Positions 45,113-53,984 of a stretch of DNA of 64,000 bases are shown in pieces. The DNA lies in NCBI RefSeq assembly GCF_947500075.1, contig NZ_CANMQS010000010.1, forward strand, positions 1 to 64,000, written 5' to 3'. Source of the stretch: an uncultured Sulfitobacter sp. (GTDB lineage: Bacteria > Pseudomonadota > Alphaproteobacteria > Rhodobacterales > Rhodobacteraceae). The position numbers and the translations under genes are program-made. How positions within the stretch are numbered: position 1 is the first letter of the stretch; each line of letters begins with the position of its first letter. The notes under the pieces were generated by a model, which did not search any database, was not told where the DNA came from, and saw nothing but the letters and a program-made list of their open reading frames with translations.

Positions 45113-46762
45113 GTGTTCAATGCGGTCAAAGAGAAGTCCACCCGCCACACCGCCATCGGTGCCGCCCTTGGCGCAGGATGGTATGTCTCCGCGGCGGCGC
45201 TGCTCAGCGGATCTGTTGCCACTGTGGCGCCCGCTGCCGGCGCGATTGCGCTCACTGCGCTGGTCCCCATGGCGCTGCGAAAATGGGCCCGTCCGACATC
45301 TCCACATCTCAAGGATACGCTTCTGGCGCAGCGTATGGCGGTGTGTAACCGGCATACGATGATCAACGTTGTGGACCGCAATGCCAAACTGGTCGAAGTC
45401 AACGACCTGTTGGTGGAAACCACGGGCTATGCGCGCGAAGACCTGATCGGGCAACCGATTGATATGCTTTACGACGACACGGGCCGGGCGCTGGTGCGGC
45501 GCATCCGCCGGATGTTGCAGCGCGGTGAATCCTGGGCTGGTCAGACGCCGCTGCGCAAAGCCGATGGATCGTCGATTTTCACCCATACGACGACCGCACC
45601 GCTTTATGACGATGACGGCGAATGGGTTGGCTCGATCTCGGCCCGGACGGACGTCACACAGATCAACAAACTGATGGCTTTGCAAAGCAGCGCCGAGATC
45701 CTGAACGAACTGCGGGATGAGATCTGGATCCTTGATGCGGATGAATTGGCGTTCTCTTACATGAACCACGCTTCTCTGGATCGGCTGGACTGGCGTCAGG
45801 AAGGGTTTCGCGGCCGCAGCCTGAGCGATGTCGCAGATGCCGAAGCGGTGCGGGTCATTGGCAATGCCTGCCAGCTTCTCAAAAAGACGCATCAGATGAA
45901 TTCGCGCTTTGACGTCGATCTGATGGGCACGCCTTTCTCGGTTGGTATCAAATTCCTGCCTGCGGCAGCGCAGCCTGCACGCTTCCTGATCACCCTCACA
46001 GATTTGACCGAAGCCCGCGCGCAGGAGCAGACGAAGTCTGATTTCATTTCCATGGTCAGCCATGAATTGCGCTCTCCGCTGACGTCGATCAAAGGGTCGA
46101 TGGGCCTGTTGTTGTCGAATGCGGCAGGGGAGTTGCCGGACAAGGCGGCCGAGCTGTTGCAGATCGCGCATCGGAATGCCGACCGGCTGGTGTTGATCAT
46201 CAACGACATTCTCGACCTTGAGAAAATCTCCGCAGGGCGGATGGATTTTGTCATGGAAGATGTCGATCTGGGTGCGTTGATCCGCGAGACCGACCAGGCG
46301 AACGAAATGATGCGCCAGCGTCTTGGCCTGACCGTCAAGATTGAAGGGACGGAGAACCCGATCCCGCTGTCGACCGACCCCAACCGGATCATTCAGGTTT
46401 TGACCAACCTGTTGTCCAACGCCTGCAAATTCTCCAGACCCGGCGGGATCATTACGATCTCTGTTCGGGACGACGCAGAGAAGGTCCGCATTTCTGTTCG
46501 GGATCAGGGCATGGGTATTCCGCAAAAGGACCAGCACAAGATTTTCCAGCGCTTTGCCGATCTGGAAAACTCCGAACGTGCAGCCAAGGGTGGAACCGGA
46601 TTGGGACTTAACATCTGCAAGGCTATTGTCGAAAGCCTTGGCGGTAAGATAGGGTTCGAGACAGAAGAAGGTGTGGGCACCTCATTCAACTTTGTGTTGC
46701 CCAAAGATTCCGGGTCTCGGCTTATCATCTCGAAGAAGGATGACGTGCGCGAGGCCTCTTAA
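45113..46762 (+). CDS. PAS-domain sensor histidine kinase
   Basis: A 549-aa kinase with two short N-terminal hydrophobic stretches (about 13-60), PAS/PAC (about 75-185; FTHTTTAPLYDDDGEWVGSI), a second PAS-like region (190-300), HisKA with His317 in SMVSHELRSPLTSIKGS, and HATPase with NLLSNACKFSRPGG and GTGLGLNICKAIVESLGGK. GTG start after GAGGTGAT. It lies 134 bp after the hybrid kinase and 12 bp before the CheY-like gene, whose product is its likely partner. Confidence 0.87.
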   Translation: MFNAVKEKSTRHTAIGAALGAGWYVSAAALLSGSVATVAPAAGAIALTALVPMALRKWARPTSPHLKDTLLAQRMAVCNRHTMINVVDRNAKLVEVNDLLVETTGYAREDLIGQPIDMLYDDTGRALVRRIRRMLQRGESWAGQTPLRKADGSSIFTHTTTAPLYDDDGEWVGSISARTDVTQINKLMALQSSAEILNELRDEIWILDADELAFSYMNHASLDRLDWRQEGFRGRSLSDVADAEAVRVIGNACQLLKKTHQMNSRFDVDLMGTPFSVGIKFLPAAAQPARFLITLTDLTEARAQEQTKSDFISMVSHELRSPLTSIKGSMGLLLSNAAGELPDKAAELLQIAHRNADRLVLIINDILDLEKISAGRMDFVMEDVDLGALIRETDQANEMMRQRLGLTVKIEGTENPIPLSTDPNRIIQVLTNLLSNACKFSRPGGIITISVRDDAEKVRISVRDQGMGIPQKDQHKIFQRFADLENSERAAKGGTGLGLNICKAIVESLGGKIGFETEEGVGTSFNFVLPKDSGSRLIISKKDDVREAS

Positions 46763-46774
46763 AGAGGAGCAGGC

Positions 46775-47143
46775 ATGATAAAGCTGCTACACGTCGAGGA
46801 CGATGCAGACATCCGCGAAATCGCCAAGATGGCGCTGGACCTTTCTGGTGAATTTGAAGTGGTGCAATGTGAAAGCGGGGAGGACGCGCTGACCACAGTG
46901 CCGGGGTATCTGCCTGATGTGATCCTGCTGGACATGATGATGCCCGGCATGACCGGCAAACAAACGCTTGAGAAAATGCGCGAGATGCCTGAACTGGCAG
47001 ATACGCCTGCGATCTTCATGACCGCGCGGGCACAGCAATCAGAGATGGAAGAATTGCGCAGCCTTGGTGCGGCCGAGGTGATCAGCAAACCCTTCGACCC
47101 GATGTCGCTTGCCGATCAGGTCAAAAGTGCGATTGGAATATAG
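46775..47143 (+). CDS. Single-domain (CheY-like) response regulator
   Basis: A 122-aa receiver domain only, with Asp9/Asp10 in LLHVEDDAD, phospho-acceptor Asp53 in VILLDMMMPGMTG, Thr in IFMTARAQ and Lys in EVISKPFDP. With no output domain it probably passes phosphate to the Hpt protein encoded next to it or acts by protein contact. AAGAGGAGC precedes the start. Confidence 0.88.
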   Translation: MIKLLHVEDDADIREIAKMALDLSGEFEVVQCESGEDALTTVPGYLPDVILLDMMMPGMTGKQTLEKMREMPELADTPAIFMTARAQQSEMEELRSLGAAEVISKPFDPMSLADQVKSAIGI

Positions 47144-47181
47144 CCGCGTTCAGGTGTGTTCAGAGCAGAACAGACAAAAGA

Positions 47182-47214
47182 AAAGGCGCCACACTTGATA
47201 CAGTGGGCGCCTTT
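47182..47214. terminator. Bidirectional terminator between convergent signalling genes
   Basis: AAAGGCGCC (47182-47190) and GGCGCCTTT (47206-47214) form a 9-bp stem with further pairing inside. T-rich runs follow in both directions (TTTGTTCTT on the plus strand, TTTTCTTTTG on the minus strand), as expected between the convergent CheY-like and Hpt genes. Confidence 0.7.
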
Positions 47215-47236
47215 GTTCTTACAGCCAGTTTGTCAG

Positions 47237-47614
47237 TTATTCCGCTTCAACGGGCGTCCGCTGCGCCGCGATAACCTCGCGACAATTGGTCACAAAGACG
47301 TCGAGGTGGTAGATCAATTCGCCGGGGCAAATGGCCAGATCGGCGTCAGGACCTTCCAGATGAGCAATGATCTCCATCTCACACTCCCGCGCGGCTTTGC
47401 CCAGATCTGCCCAGCCCAGCGACCCTGCGCTGCCGGAAATCTGGTGAAGTACAGCTTGCGCAGAGGCAAGGTTTTCGTTGATGTCTTCGAGGGTCTGTCC
47501 GTCCCATGCCGCAAGCGCATGCCCCGCAATCGCCGACTGGCGTTGTTCCAACATTTCTAGAAAGCGACCGCGGACCCGATCGATCCCTGGCAATTCATTC
47601 ATCATGTCTTTCAC
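47237..47614 (-). CDS. Histidine phosphotransfer (Hpt) domain protein
   Basis: A 125-aa single Hpt domain. The phospho-accepting His57 is in AVLHQISGSAGSLGWADLGK, the conserved H-x-[IL]-x-G-[ST]-[AS] pattern. It carries phosphate between receivers, here probably from the hybrid kinase or CheY-like protein to the receiver of the gene upstream, with which it overlaps by 4 bp. A nearer start at MMNELPG is possible. Confidence 0.82.
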   Translation of the reverse strand: MKDMMNELPGIDRVRGRFLEMLEQRQSAIAGHALAAWDGQTLEDINENLASAQAVLHQISGSAGSLGWADLGKAARECEMEIIAHLEGPDADLAICPGELIYHLDVFVTNCREVIAAQRTPVEAE

Positions 47615-48582
47615 GCTGTTTGACCTAACTCAAAATAGTTACTCTGTGACTTCTCAAACGCGACGCAGGCCTCTTCGGCACTGGCATGGGCGGCGGCAAG
47701 CGCCTCCATTACGGAATTCCCTGTTTTCCAGACAAGCCGGATCGCACCACCTGCGCTGACGCGCGGCTGCAAACGCTGACCTGCATTATTGTAAAGCTCT
47801 GTCCGGGCAAGCGACAGGTTGATGGCATCCATCAATTGCTGCATGTCCGGGCGCCAGCCGCTTTCTGTGATGCACACGAAAGTGCCGCTGCCGGCGTAGG
47901 ACATCAGATACTGACGCCCAACCAGGGTGTCGGAAATGATCTCGGCCACATCCTGAATCAGGCTGTAGAATTCAAACGCGCTCAACCCGGCGTGGAACGC
48001 GTCGATCTGGCGGATGGTGAAGGCAAAGGTGGTGGAGCCGAACAGCGACTGCTTGGACAGCTGTGCCACGTAGTTTTCCATCGCAAGATAGTCGATGACG
48101 TTCTCAACATCATAGATGGAGATCGGCTCGTAAATCTCGACAGTGTTGACATCTTCGGCCAGAGACTGCGTTGCGAAGATCTTCTTGGTGCGGGTCTGGC
48201 GGGCCTCCAGCAGCCCTTCAACCGTGTTCAGCCGTGCTTTCAGTTCCGCCACTTCAAACGGTTTGGTCACATAGTCCGTGGCGCCAGCAGCGAAGGCGTT
48301 GTCGATATAGCGTTTTTCGGCCATGGCCGTCAGCATCAGCACAGGTGTATCGGCAAAACGGGAGGTTTCGCGCAGTTTCCGGGTCAGATCGATCCCGTCC
48401 ATGCCTGGCATCTGGATATCGAACAGAAAACAATCAAAAACGTCGTCTGGATTGCTCTCCAGAAATTCCAGCGCATCAATCGCGGAAGGGGCGGTGCTGA
48501 GATTATGGTCGCCGACAGCCTCGATGAACTGACAAAGCAGCTCGAGGATAATTGGGTCGTCGTCAACGGCCAGGATACGCAT
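47611..48582 (-). CDS. Response regulator with degenerate GGDEF domain
   Basis: A 323-aa protein. The receiver domain (1-125) has Asp55 in CFLFDIQMPGMDG and Lys in YVTKPFEVAEL. The second half (about 170-320) resembles a GGDEF domain in order of elements, but the signature is AGSGTF in SYAGSGTFVCITE, so it should not make cyclic di-GMP. It may bind nucleotide or act as a protein-contact module. Translation is coupled to the Hpt gene by a 4-bp overlap. Confidence 0.75.
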   Translation of the reverse strand: MRILAVDDDPIILELLCQFIEAVGDHNLSTAPSAIDALEFLESNPDDVFDCFLFDIQMPGMDGIDLTRKLRETSRFADTPVLMLTAMAEKRYIDNAFAAGATDYVTKPFEVAELKARLNTVEGLLEARQTRTKKIFATQSLAEDVNTVEIYEPISIYDVENVIDYLAMENYVAQLSKQSLFGSTTFAFTIRQIDAFHAGLSAFEFYSLIQDVAEIISDTLVGRQYLMSYAGSGTFVCITESGWRPDMQQLMDAINLSLARTELYNNAGQRLQPRVSAGGAIRLVWKTGNSVMEALAAAHASAEEACVAFEKSQSNYFELGQTA

Positions 48583-48775
48583 TGCTCTCTCCGGTTTCGC
48601 GGGCTGGTTTTATTTTTTGCCCCGTTCTTGCTTACTCCAACTTCTACGGGAAAAGTGGCACAATTTTGGCGGATTGGCGAAAAGTAATGGAATTGAAGGG
48701 GCGCTGTTTCGGCAAATAGAGCAATTCAACTCAAACTGAGACTGTTTGGGCCATTTCTTGCTCAGCGCAGCGTTT

Positions 48776-49969
48776 TCAGATCACCGCTTTTTCCAGAAAC
48801 TTCGTTTGGTTCATGACCCGTTCGAATCCAAAAGGCGACAGGTCAAGTGATTCATACGCCCCATGGGTGATCAGTTCTGCAACCCCGCGTCCCATTGCAG
48901 GGCTTTGCTGCAATCCGTGCCCTGAAAATCCGTTTAAAAATATGAGGTTAGAGATTTCAGGGTGGGCGCCGACAATCGCGTTTTGATCAAAGGTGTTATA
49001 GGCGTAATGCCCCACCCATTCGTTGATAACCTTGATCTGTTCAAAGGCGGGGACTCGGGTTGCCAAGACAGGCCAGACTTTCTGCTCCCACAGGCTATGG
49101 TCAAACACGAAATCGTCATAGGCGACGTCCGGGTCTTCATCTGGCGGACACCCGGCCAGGTAGTATTTTCCATCTGTTCGCATGTGCACGCCGGAGGGGT
49201 CAATTGTCAGTGGCAAATCGCGGTCCAGTGGCTGGGCCGCATCGAAGATAAACGTGTACCTTTTTCGGGGCCGCACGGGCAGGTCGATGCCTGCCATCGC
49301 GGCGGTGGCCGCGGCGCGTGGGCCTGACGCATTGACCAACGTGCCACAACTCAGGGTTTCTCCGGATTTCAGCGTGACCCCTTCAACTTGCGTGCCCGCC
49401 GCGTTCAGGGTCAGGCCGGTGACCTCATCATGCAGGTAGGTGACACCGTTCCGTCTGGCCATGCGTTTGAACCAGTCAAACATCGTGCCGCCGTCAAAGT
49501 ATCCTTCATCCACAAGGTTGTGGTTGCCACCGATGATGCCATCGAGATTGTAAAACGGATAGGCTTCCGCGATCTCATCTCGGGTCATGTGGCGGGTGTG
49601 CGCACCCAGCGCGCTTTGGATCTGCTGGCTTTCCCGCAGGGTCGCGGCAAATTCTTCGGTATCGGCAAGATACATGTAGCCGTAACTTTGCAGCGGCAGA
49701 TGCGGCACTTCGGGGTCACCGCCCATGAAGCTGCGGAAATTCTTGATGAATTCCGCACCGAATTGAGACACCTGAATGTTCGTGCGATTGCTGAATTGCT
49801 GGCGGATGCAGGAATTGGTGTGGCTGGTGGAGGCAAAGGTATACGTGGGGTCGCGCTCCACCACGGCAATCGTGCCGTCAAAACCGGGCGTGTTTGTCAG
49901 CCACCAGGCCAGTGACGATCCGTAAATCGCCCCGCCCACAATGATCACGTCGAAAGAAGATGAAGGCAT
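48776..49969 (-). CDS. FAD-dependent oxidoreductase (DAO family)
   Basis: A 397-aa flavoenzyme of the glycine/sarcosine/D-amino-acid oxidase fold. VIIVGGAIYGSSLAWWL binds the ADP part of FAD near residue 8; other segments are VDEGYFDGGTMFDWFKRMAR, LVNASGPRAAATAAMAG, and LNGFSGHGLQQSPAMGRGVA near the C-terminus. It probably oxidises a secondary or N-methyl amine or amino acid. ATG at 49969 is chosen; a GTG 12 bp upstream is possible. Neither has a strong ribosome site. Confidence 0.8.
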   Translation of the reverse strand: MPSSSFDVIIVGGAIYGSSLAWWLTNTPGFDGTIAVVERDPTYTFASTSHTNSCIRQQFSNRTNIQVSQFGAEFIKNFRSFMGGDPEVPHLPLQSYGYMYLADTEEFAATLRESQQIQSALGAHTRHMTRDEIAEAYPFYNLDGIIGGNHNLVDEGYFDGGTMFDWFKRMARRNGVTYLHDEVTGLTLNAAGTQVEGVTLKSGETLSCGTLVNASGPRAAATAAMAGIDLPVRPRKRYTFIFDAAQPLDRDLPLTIDPSGVHMRTDGKYYLAGCPPDEDPDVAYDDFVFDHSLWEQKVWPVLATRVPAFEQIKVINEWVGHYAYNTFDQNAIVGAHPEISNLIFLNGFSGHGLQQSPAMGRGVAELITHGAYESLDLSPFGFERVMNQTKFLEKAVI

Positions 49970-50050
49970 GGCCGGGCTCACAATTCAGGGGATGTCCGCG
50001 CGAAAGGTATCAAGCGCACGGCAGGGGCGTAAATGTCATTTTGCGACGTT

Positions 50051-50662
50051 TCACCGGGAAAATGCCGTATCCAGCGCGCGTTCCACCATCATCAGCCGGT
50101 CTTGTCCGTAAAACATGTCGCCGTCCACGAAATAGGTGGGGGACCCGAACAGCCCGCGATCAATGGCCTCTTTCGTGTTGGCCTGATGCTGCGCCTCAAT
50201 GGCGCCAGAGCCGGCGGCGGTGAGCAGGGCTTCCGCATCCATGCCCATCCCCTCTGCAAGAGCGTGCAGAACAGCGGCGTCTGCAATATCCGCGTCGTCG
50301 CGCCAATGGGCCTGAAGCACCGCACGGGAGAACGCATCTGCATGCTCACCCGCCGCGATGATCGCGCTGTTGGGCAGGTGCAGCGGGTTGTCATGGTAGG
50401 TCGGTCTGAAATCCACGATGGGCAGGCCCCGCCATTCGGCCCAACGGACCAGTTCACGCCCAAAGAAGTAGTCAACATGCGCAGCGGAGCGTTTCTTGAA
50501 CGGTTGCCCGCCTGCGGCATTGATCACCGGATGGAAATCAAAGGGGCGGTGGATGACCCGCGCGCCGGTCTGGTCTGCAATTCGGGCCAATTCCCAAGCG
50601 CCAAGATAGGCATAGGCGGAATGGGCGGAATAGAAGTATTCGATTTCTCGTGTGGGGCGCAT
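50051..50662 (-). CDS. DsbA-fold 2-hydroxychromene-2-carboxylate isomerase family protein
   Basis: Thioredoxin-like (DsbA/kappa-GST) protein of 203 aa. The N-terminal EYFYSAHSAYAYLGAWEL carries a Ser in place of the DsbA CxxC, as in HCCA isomerases that use glutathione. The C-terminal GLFGSPTYFVDGDMFYGQDR is the family's cis-Pro region. The start MRPTREIEYF has AAGGAAAC upstream. It probably isomerises an aromatic or glutathione-linked intermediate. It follows 81 bp upstream of the flavin oxidoreductase on the same strand. Confidence 0.8.
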   Translation of the reverse strand: MRPTREIEYFYSAHSAYAYLGAWELARIADQTGARVIHRPFDFHPVINAAGGQPFKKRSAAHVDYFFGRELVRWAEWRGLPIVDFRPTYHDNPLHLPNSAIIAAGEHADAFSRAVLQAHWRDDADIADAAVLHALAEGMGMDAEALLTAAGSGAIEAQHQANTKEAIDRGLFGSPTYFVDGDMFYGQDRLMMVERALDTAFSR

Positions 50663-50860
50663 GGGGTTTCCTTGGTTCCGGGGCAGGCCAGACGTGAGCA
50701 TGACTCACGCAAGCGGGTATGAAAAGAGCGGGCATCGCACCCATTTTCCCTGTCCCAAGGTCACCCGTGCAATCGGGCGCGCAAATTGTTAACGCGCGCC
50801 ATATTCTGATCGCACCCGTGTCAATCCGGCGGGCGTCCCTGGCTCTGAAAGCATCCTGCA

Positions 50861-51262
50861 ATGAACACCGCCGTTTTGATGAAACCCGCCCGGTTCGTGC
50901 GGCCCCTCGCCAGTGCCGGCATGTTTGCGGGGCGGCTGTGTCTTGCCGCTCTGTTTCTGGCAGGGGCATTGCAAAAGGCCTTTGCGCCGGAAGTGGTGGA
51001 ACACTTGCTGGCCGCACAGGGATACGCGCCCGCGTTGATCTGGCCTGCCTTGATCCTCAGCGCTTTTGGGGCGGCCTGCCTGATCATGGGCCTGTGGTTG
51101 GCGCCGATAGCCCTTGTGCTGGCGCTTTATTCCATCGCGACGAGCGTGTTTCACTTCATCCCCGATGATCCGGTGCAAATGTCGATCTTCCTAAAGAACT
51201 GGGCCATCGCGGGCGGCCTTGTGATGCTCAGCGCGCATGAGGTGCTTTCGGCACCGGAATGA
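50861..51262 (+). CDS. DoxX family membrane protein
   Basis: A 133-aa protein with four membrane helices: near 22-40, 56-74, 77-96 and 108-125. The first has GRLCLAALFLAGALQKAF, the DoxX pattern. DoxX-like proteins often associate with redox reactions at the membrane. It precedes the M19-type gene on the same strand by 82 bp. Confidence 0.72.
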   Translation: MNTAVLMKPARFVRPLASAGMFAGRLCLAALFLAGALQKAFAPEVVEHLLAAQGYAPALIWPALILSAFGAACLIMGLWLAPIALVLALYSIATSVFHFIPDDPVQMSIFLKNWAIAGGLVMLSAHEVLSAPE

Positions 51263-51344
51263 GTGCTGGACGGCAGGGGCGCGCGCGCATGCGCGGGTCG
51301 TTTTCCTGATTGAGCCGGGCGGCGTTTTCATTGAATGTGGCGCT

Positions 51345-52325
51345 ATGAAAACGCCTTTGATCGACAATCTGCAATACGCCAATTTCTCCCCCCGCATCTT
51401 TGAACAGATGCGCGCAGGCGGCGTGGATGCCGTGCATGTCACCATCGCCTATCACGAGAATTTCCGTGAGATGGTGCTGAACCTTGAACGCTGGAACCGC
51501 TGGTTCGAAGACCATCCGGACCTGATCTTCAAAGGCACCACTGCCGCTGACGTGCGCCGCGCGCAGGAAACGGGCCGCACGGCGATATTCTTAGGCTTTC
51601 AGAACCCCAGTCCGATAGAGGACGACATCGGGCTGGTTGAGATCTGCCACCAGCTTGGCATCCGCTTCATGCAGTTGACCTACAACAACCAATCCCTGCT
51701 GGCGACGGGCTGTTACGAGGAGGACGACACGGGCCTTACCCGCATGGGCAAGCAGGTGGTGGCAGAGATGAACCGCGTCGGCATTGTCGTGGACATGAGC
51801 CATTCTGCGGAACGCTCCACGCTGGAGGCGATTGACCATTCCACAAGACCGATTGCCATCACCCACGCCAATCCGCACTGGTGGCACGCAGCGCTGCGCA
51901 ACAAATCCGACAGGGTGCTCAAGGCGCTGACAGGGGCAGGGGGGATGCTGGGCTTTTCCGTCTATCCGCATCACCTTGCGGGCGGGTCCGATTGCACGCT
52001 TGAGAGCTTTTGCCAGATGGTTGCCGAAGCCGCTGACCGCTATGGGGCGCGGCATCTTGGGATCGGGACAGACCTGTGTCAGGATCAACCCGACAGTGTG
52101 GTGGAATGGATGCGCGTCGGACGCTGGACCAAGGCGATTGATTACGGCGAAGGGTCTGCCAGCAATGCGGGTTTTCCGCCGATGCCCCCGTGGTTCGGCG
52201 ACAACCGCGACTTTGGCAACATCCGCGCGGGTCTGATTGCCGCGGGCCTGAGCGGGGATGATATTGACGGCATCATGGGCGGCAATTGGCTGCGGTTTTA
52301 TGAAGAAGGGTTTGGCCCGGCATGA
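51345..52325 (+). CDS. M19 membrane-dipeptidase homologue with altered metal site
   Basis: A 326-aa TIM-barrel protein of the renal-dipeptidase family. The C-terminal half is canonical: GIVVDMSHSAERSTLEAI, IAITHANPHWWHA and LGIGTDLCQD keep two His and an Asp of the site. The usual N-terminal HxD (DGHND) is replaced by IDNLQYAN, and the bridging Glu of the GIEGG motif region by FQNPSPIEDD. It may therefore have lost, or changed, hydrolase activity. ATG at 51345 gives the natural length. It overlaps the next gene by 4 bp. Confidence 0.75.
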   Translation: MKTPLIDNLQYANFSPRIFEQMRAGGVDAVHVTIAYHENFREMVLNLERWNRWFEDHPDLIFKGTTAADVRRAQETGRTAIFLGFQNPSPIEDDIGLVEICHQLGIRFMQLTYNNQSLLATGCYEEDDTGLTRMGKQVVAEMNRVGIVVDMSHSAERSTLEAIDHSTRPIAITHANPHWWHAALRNKSDRVLKALTGAGGMLGFSVYPHHLAGGSDCTLESFCQMVAEAADRYGARHLGIGTDLCQDQPDSVVEWMRVGRWTKAIDYGEGSASNAGFPPMPPWFGDNRDFGNIRAGLIAAGLSGDDIDGIMGGNWLRFYEEGFGPA

Positions 52326-53977
52326 AAGACATCGCTGATTTCACACCACCCCCCCAAGCGCCATTGCGCCCGCCAGCGCAGGTGATGCGGCTGGCGCGGA
52401 TGGGGTCGATGTTCCCCACGCGCCTGTCCTTTCTGCGCAGTCTCATACGTCGCCTCGCCGCTGAAGAGGTCACCGTGTCGCGCCCTGTCTGGGAGATGGA
52501 TGCAGACGGGTTCGGTCATGCGGTCTATTCTCTGGTGCTGGGCGGGCATCGCTACAGCCTTGTCGCCGTCTCCACCGATCTGCCGCCGGAGCAACGCACC
52601 GACCGGGTGATCGCAACCGCCTGGGACAGCGCCTATGTGCTTTTTGACGGAATGCCGGACGCAGATGACATCGCCCGTATCGTTGCCAGCGCGCCCTTGC
52701 AGGAAGCCGCCCGTTTCACCGAACGCGACCTTGTGCTGAGCCGCGCGAACAAATCGGTGCGTTTGTTTGCCCATGTGACAGAAAGCCTGCGCGCAGGCTG
52801 TCAGCCGAATGAACAGATGATCCGCGATGTGGGCTATCTGATGCGCACCACGGCTGTCTATGGCAACGGCAAATTCGGCATCGCCGACCGCGCGGTGATC
52901 GAAAACCGTCCCGGCCTTGAAGGGCCCTTTGCGGCTGAGATGTTGACCGTCTGGCTGATCCGCCATTTCACCCATGAGCTGGCCGAACATGTCGGCGGCG
53001 CGCCGCTGGATGCGCCTCTCAAACGTCATCTGGGGATCGGCAATTCCACGGGCCTTGGCATGGCCCCGTTTCTGGTCAGCCACCCGGTATTGCTCAACAA
53101 CTGGATGCTGGCGCGGGAAACCGCACTGGCGCGGGTCTGCGCGATTGAAAGTGTGGATGCCCCCACCGCCGCGCGTCTGCACGCTTTGGCGGAACGTGCT
53201 GCACAGCATCTGGGCGAATGGCAGGTGCCTGACGCCGATCACCAGCGGCGGATTGTGGCGCTGCGGGGGGACTGGGACATCTTCCGTGCGACACTGGATT
53301 TCGGCGGACCGACCCCGCTGGCGCGTGTGATGGCGGCGGCCGAGGATCAAAGCCTTGATCTGCAAGAGCTTCTGGCCGCGATGCTGATTGAGCCCTTCGG
53401 CGATCTGGTTGATGGTCTTGCGGAATGTATGGGGGACCCCTTCGGCCCGATGACCCTGCCACTGCGCGACACTGCCGCCCTCAGATCCCGGATCGAGCAG
53501 TATTTCGACTGGGCGCTGACGCCTGATTATGACGCCGCCGACCACTGCGGTCAGTTCTGGTATGTCTCTGAAGCCAAACAGGAACCCCGGCTTGGTCTGC
53601 GGTTTGAGGAACCGGGGGCGGAGCTGGAAAGCCCGCTGGATATCGCGCGGCGGGTCAAGGCGCTTTACCGCGACATTGGCGATGGCGCGCAGCCCGTGTC
53701 GGCGCTGCTGGAACAACACCCCGAACACGGCCTTGCCGTGGCGCGCGTGCAGATGGCAGACCGCTATCCCTACGGCGAAATCCGCGACAACCTGATTGCC
53801 ACCTCCTGCCTGCCCATTGATATGCTGCGTTGCAAGCTCAGCTTCTTCGGCGCGTCCAAGTTCGATCCGAAATCCGACCGGTGGACCCGCATCACCCTGT
53901 GTCAGGGCGCGCCTTTGGCGGGTGATCTGGCAACGGGCGACGCGGACGACTGGTGGCTGCCGGTGTTTGCACAATGA
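52322..53977 (+). CDS. Conserved protein of unknown function, 551 aa
   Basis: Soluble protein without recognised domain, signal peptide or membrane helix. Distinct features are an early PTRLSFLRSLIRRL, a middle GYLMRTTAVYGNGKFGIADR, GIGNSTGLGMAPFLVSHP, and a Cys-containing end SCLPIDMLRCKLSFFG. The glycine-rich segment IGNSTGLGMAPF might bind a phosphate or nucleotide, but that is a guess. It is translationally coupled to the M19-type gene and followed after 7 bp by a small DUF3726-like gene, so the three probably work together. Confidence 0.75.
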   Translation: MKDIADFTPPPQAPLRPPAQVMRLARMGSMFPTRLSFLRSLIRRLAAEEVTVSRPVWEMDADGFGHAVYSLVLGGHRYSLVAVSTDLPPEQRTDRVIATAWDSAYVLFDGMPDADDIARIVASAPLQEAARFTERDLVLSRANKSVRLFAHVTESLRAGCQPNEQMIRDVGYLMRTTAVYGNGKFGIADRAVIENRPGLEGPFAAEMLTVWLIRHFTHELAEHVGGAPLDAPLKRHLGIGNSTGLGMAPFLVSHPVLLNNWMLARETALARVCAIESVDAPTAARLHALAERAAQHLGEWQVPDADHQRRIVALRGDWDIFRATLDFGGPTPLARVMAAAEDQSLDLQELLAAMLIEPFGDLVDGLAECMGDPFGPMTLPLRDTAALRSRIEQYFDWALTPDYDAADHCGQFWYVSEAKQEPRLGLRFEEPGAELESPLDIARRVKALYRDIGDGAQPVSALLEQHPEHGLAVARVQMADRYPYGEIRDNLIATSCLPIDMLRCKLSFFGASKFDPKSDRWTRITLCQGAPLAGDLATGDADDWWLPVFAQ

Positions 53978-53984
53978 GCCTGCG

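Noticed and set aside
45005..46537. 510-aa minus-strand frame opposite the PAS kinase
   Set aside because: It is the antisense shadow of a well-supported kinase gene.
47156..47560. 134-aa plus-strand frame opposite the Hpt gene
   Set aside because: Crosses the bidirectional terminator; Hpt motif on the other strand is clear.
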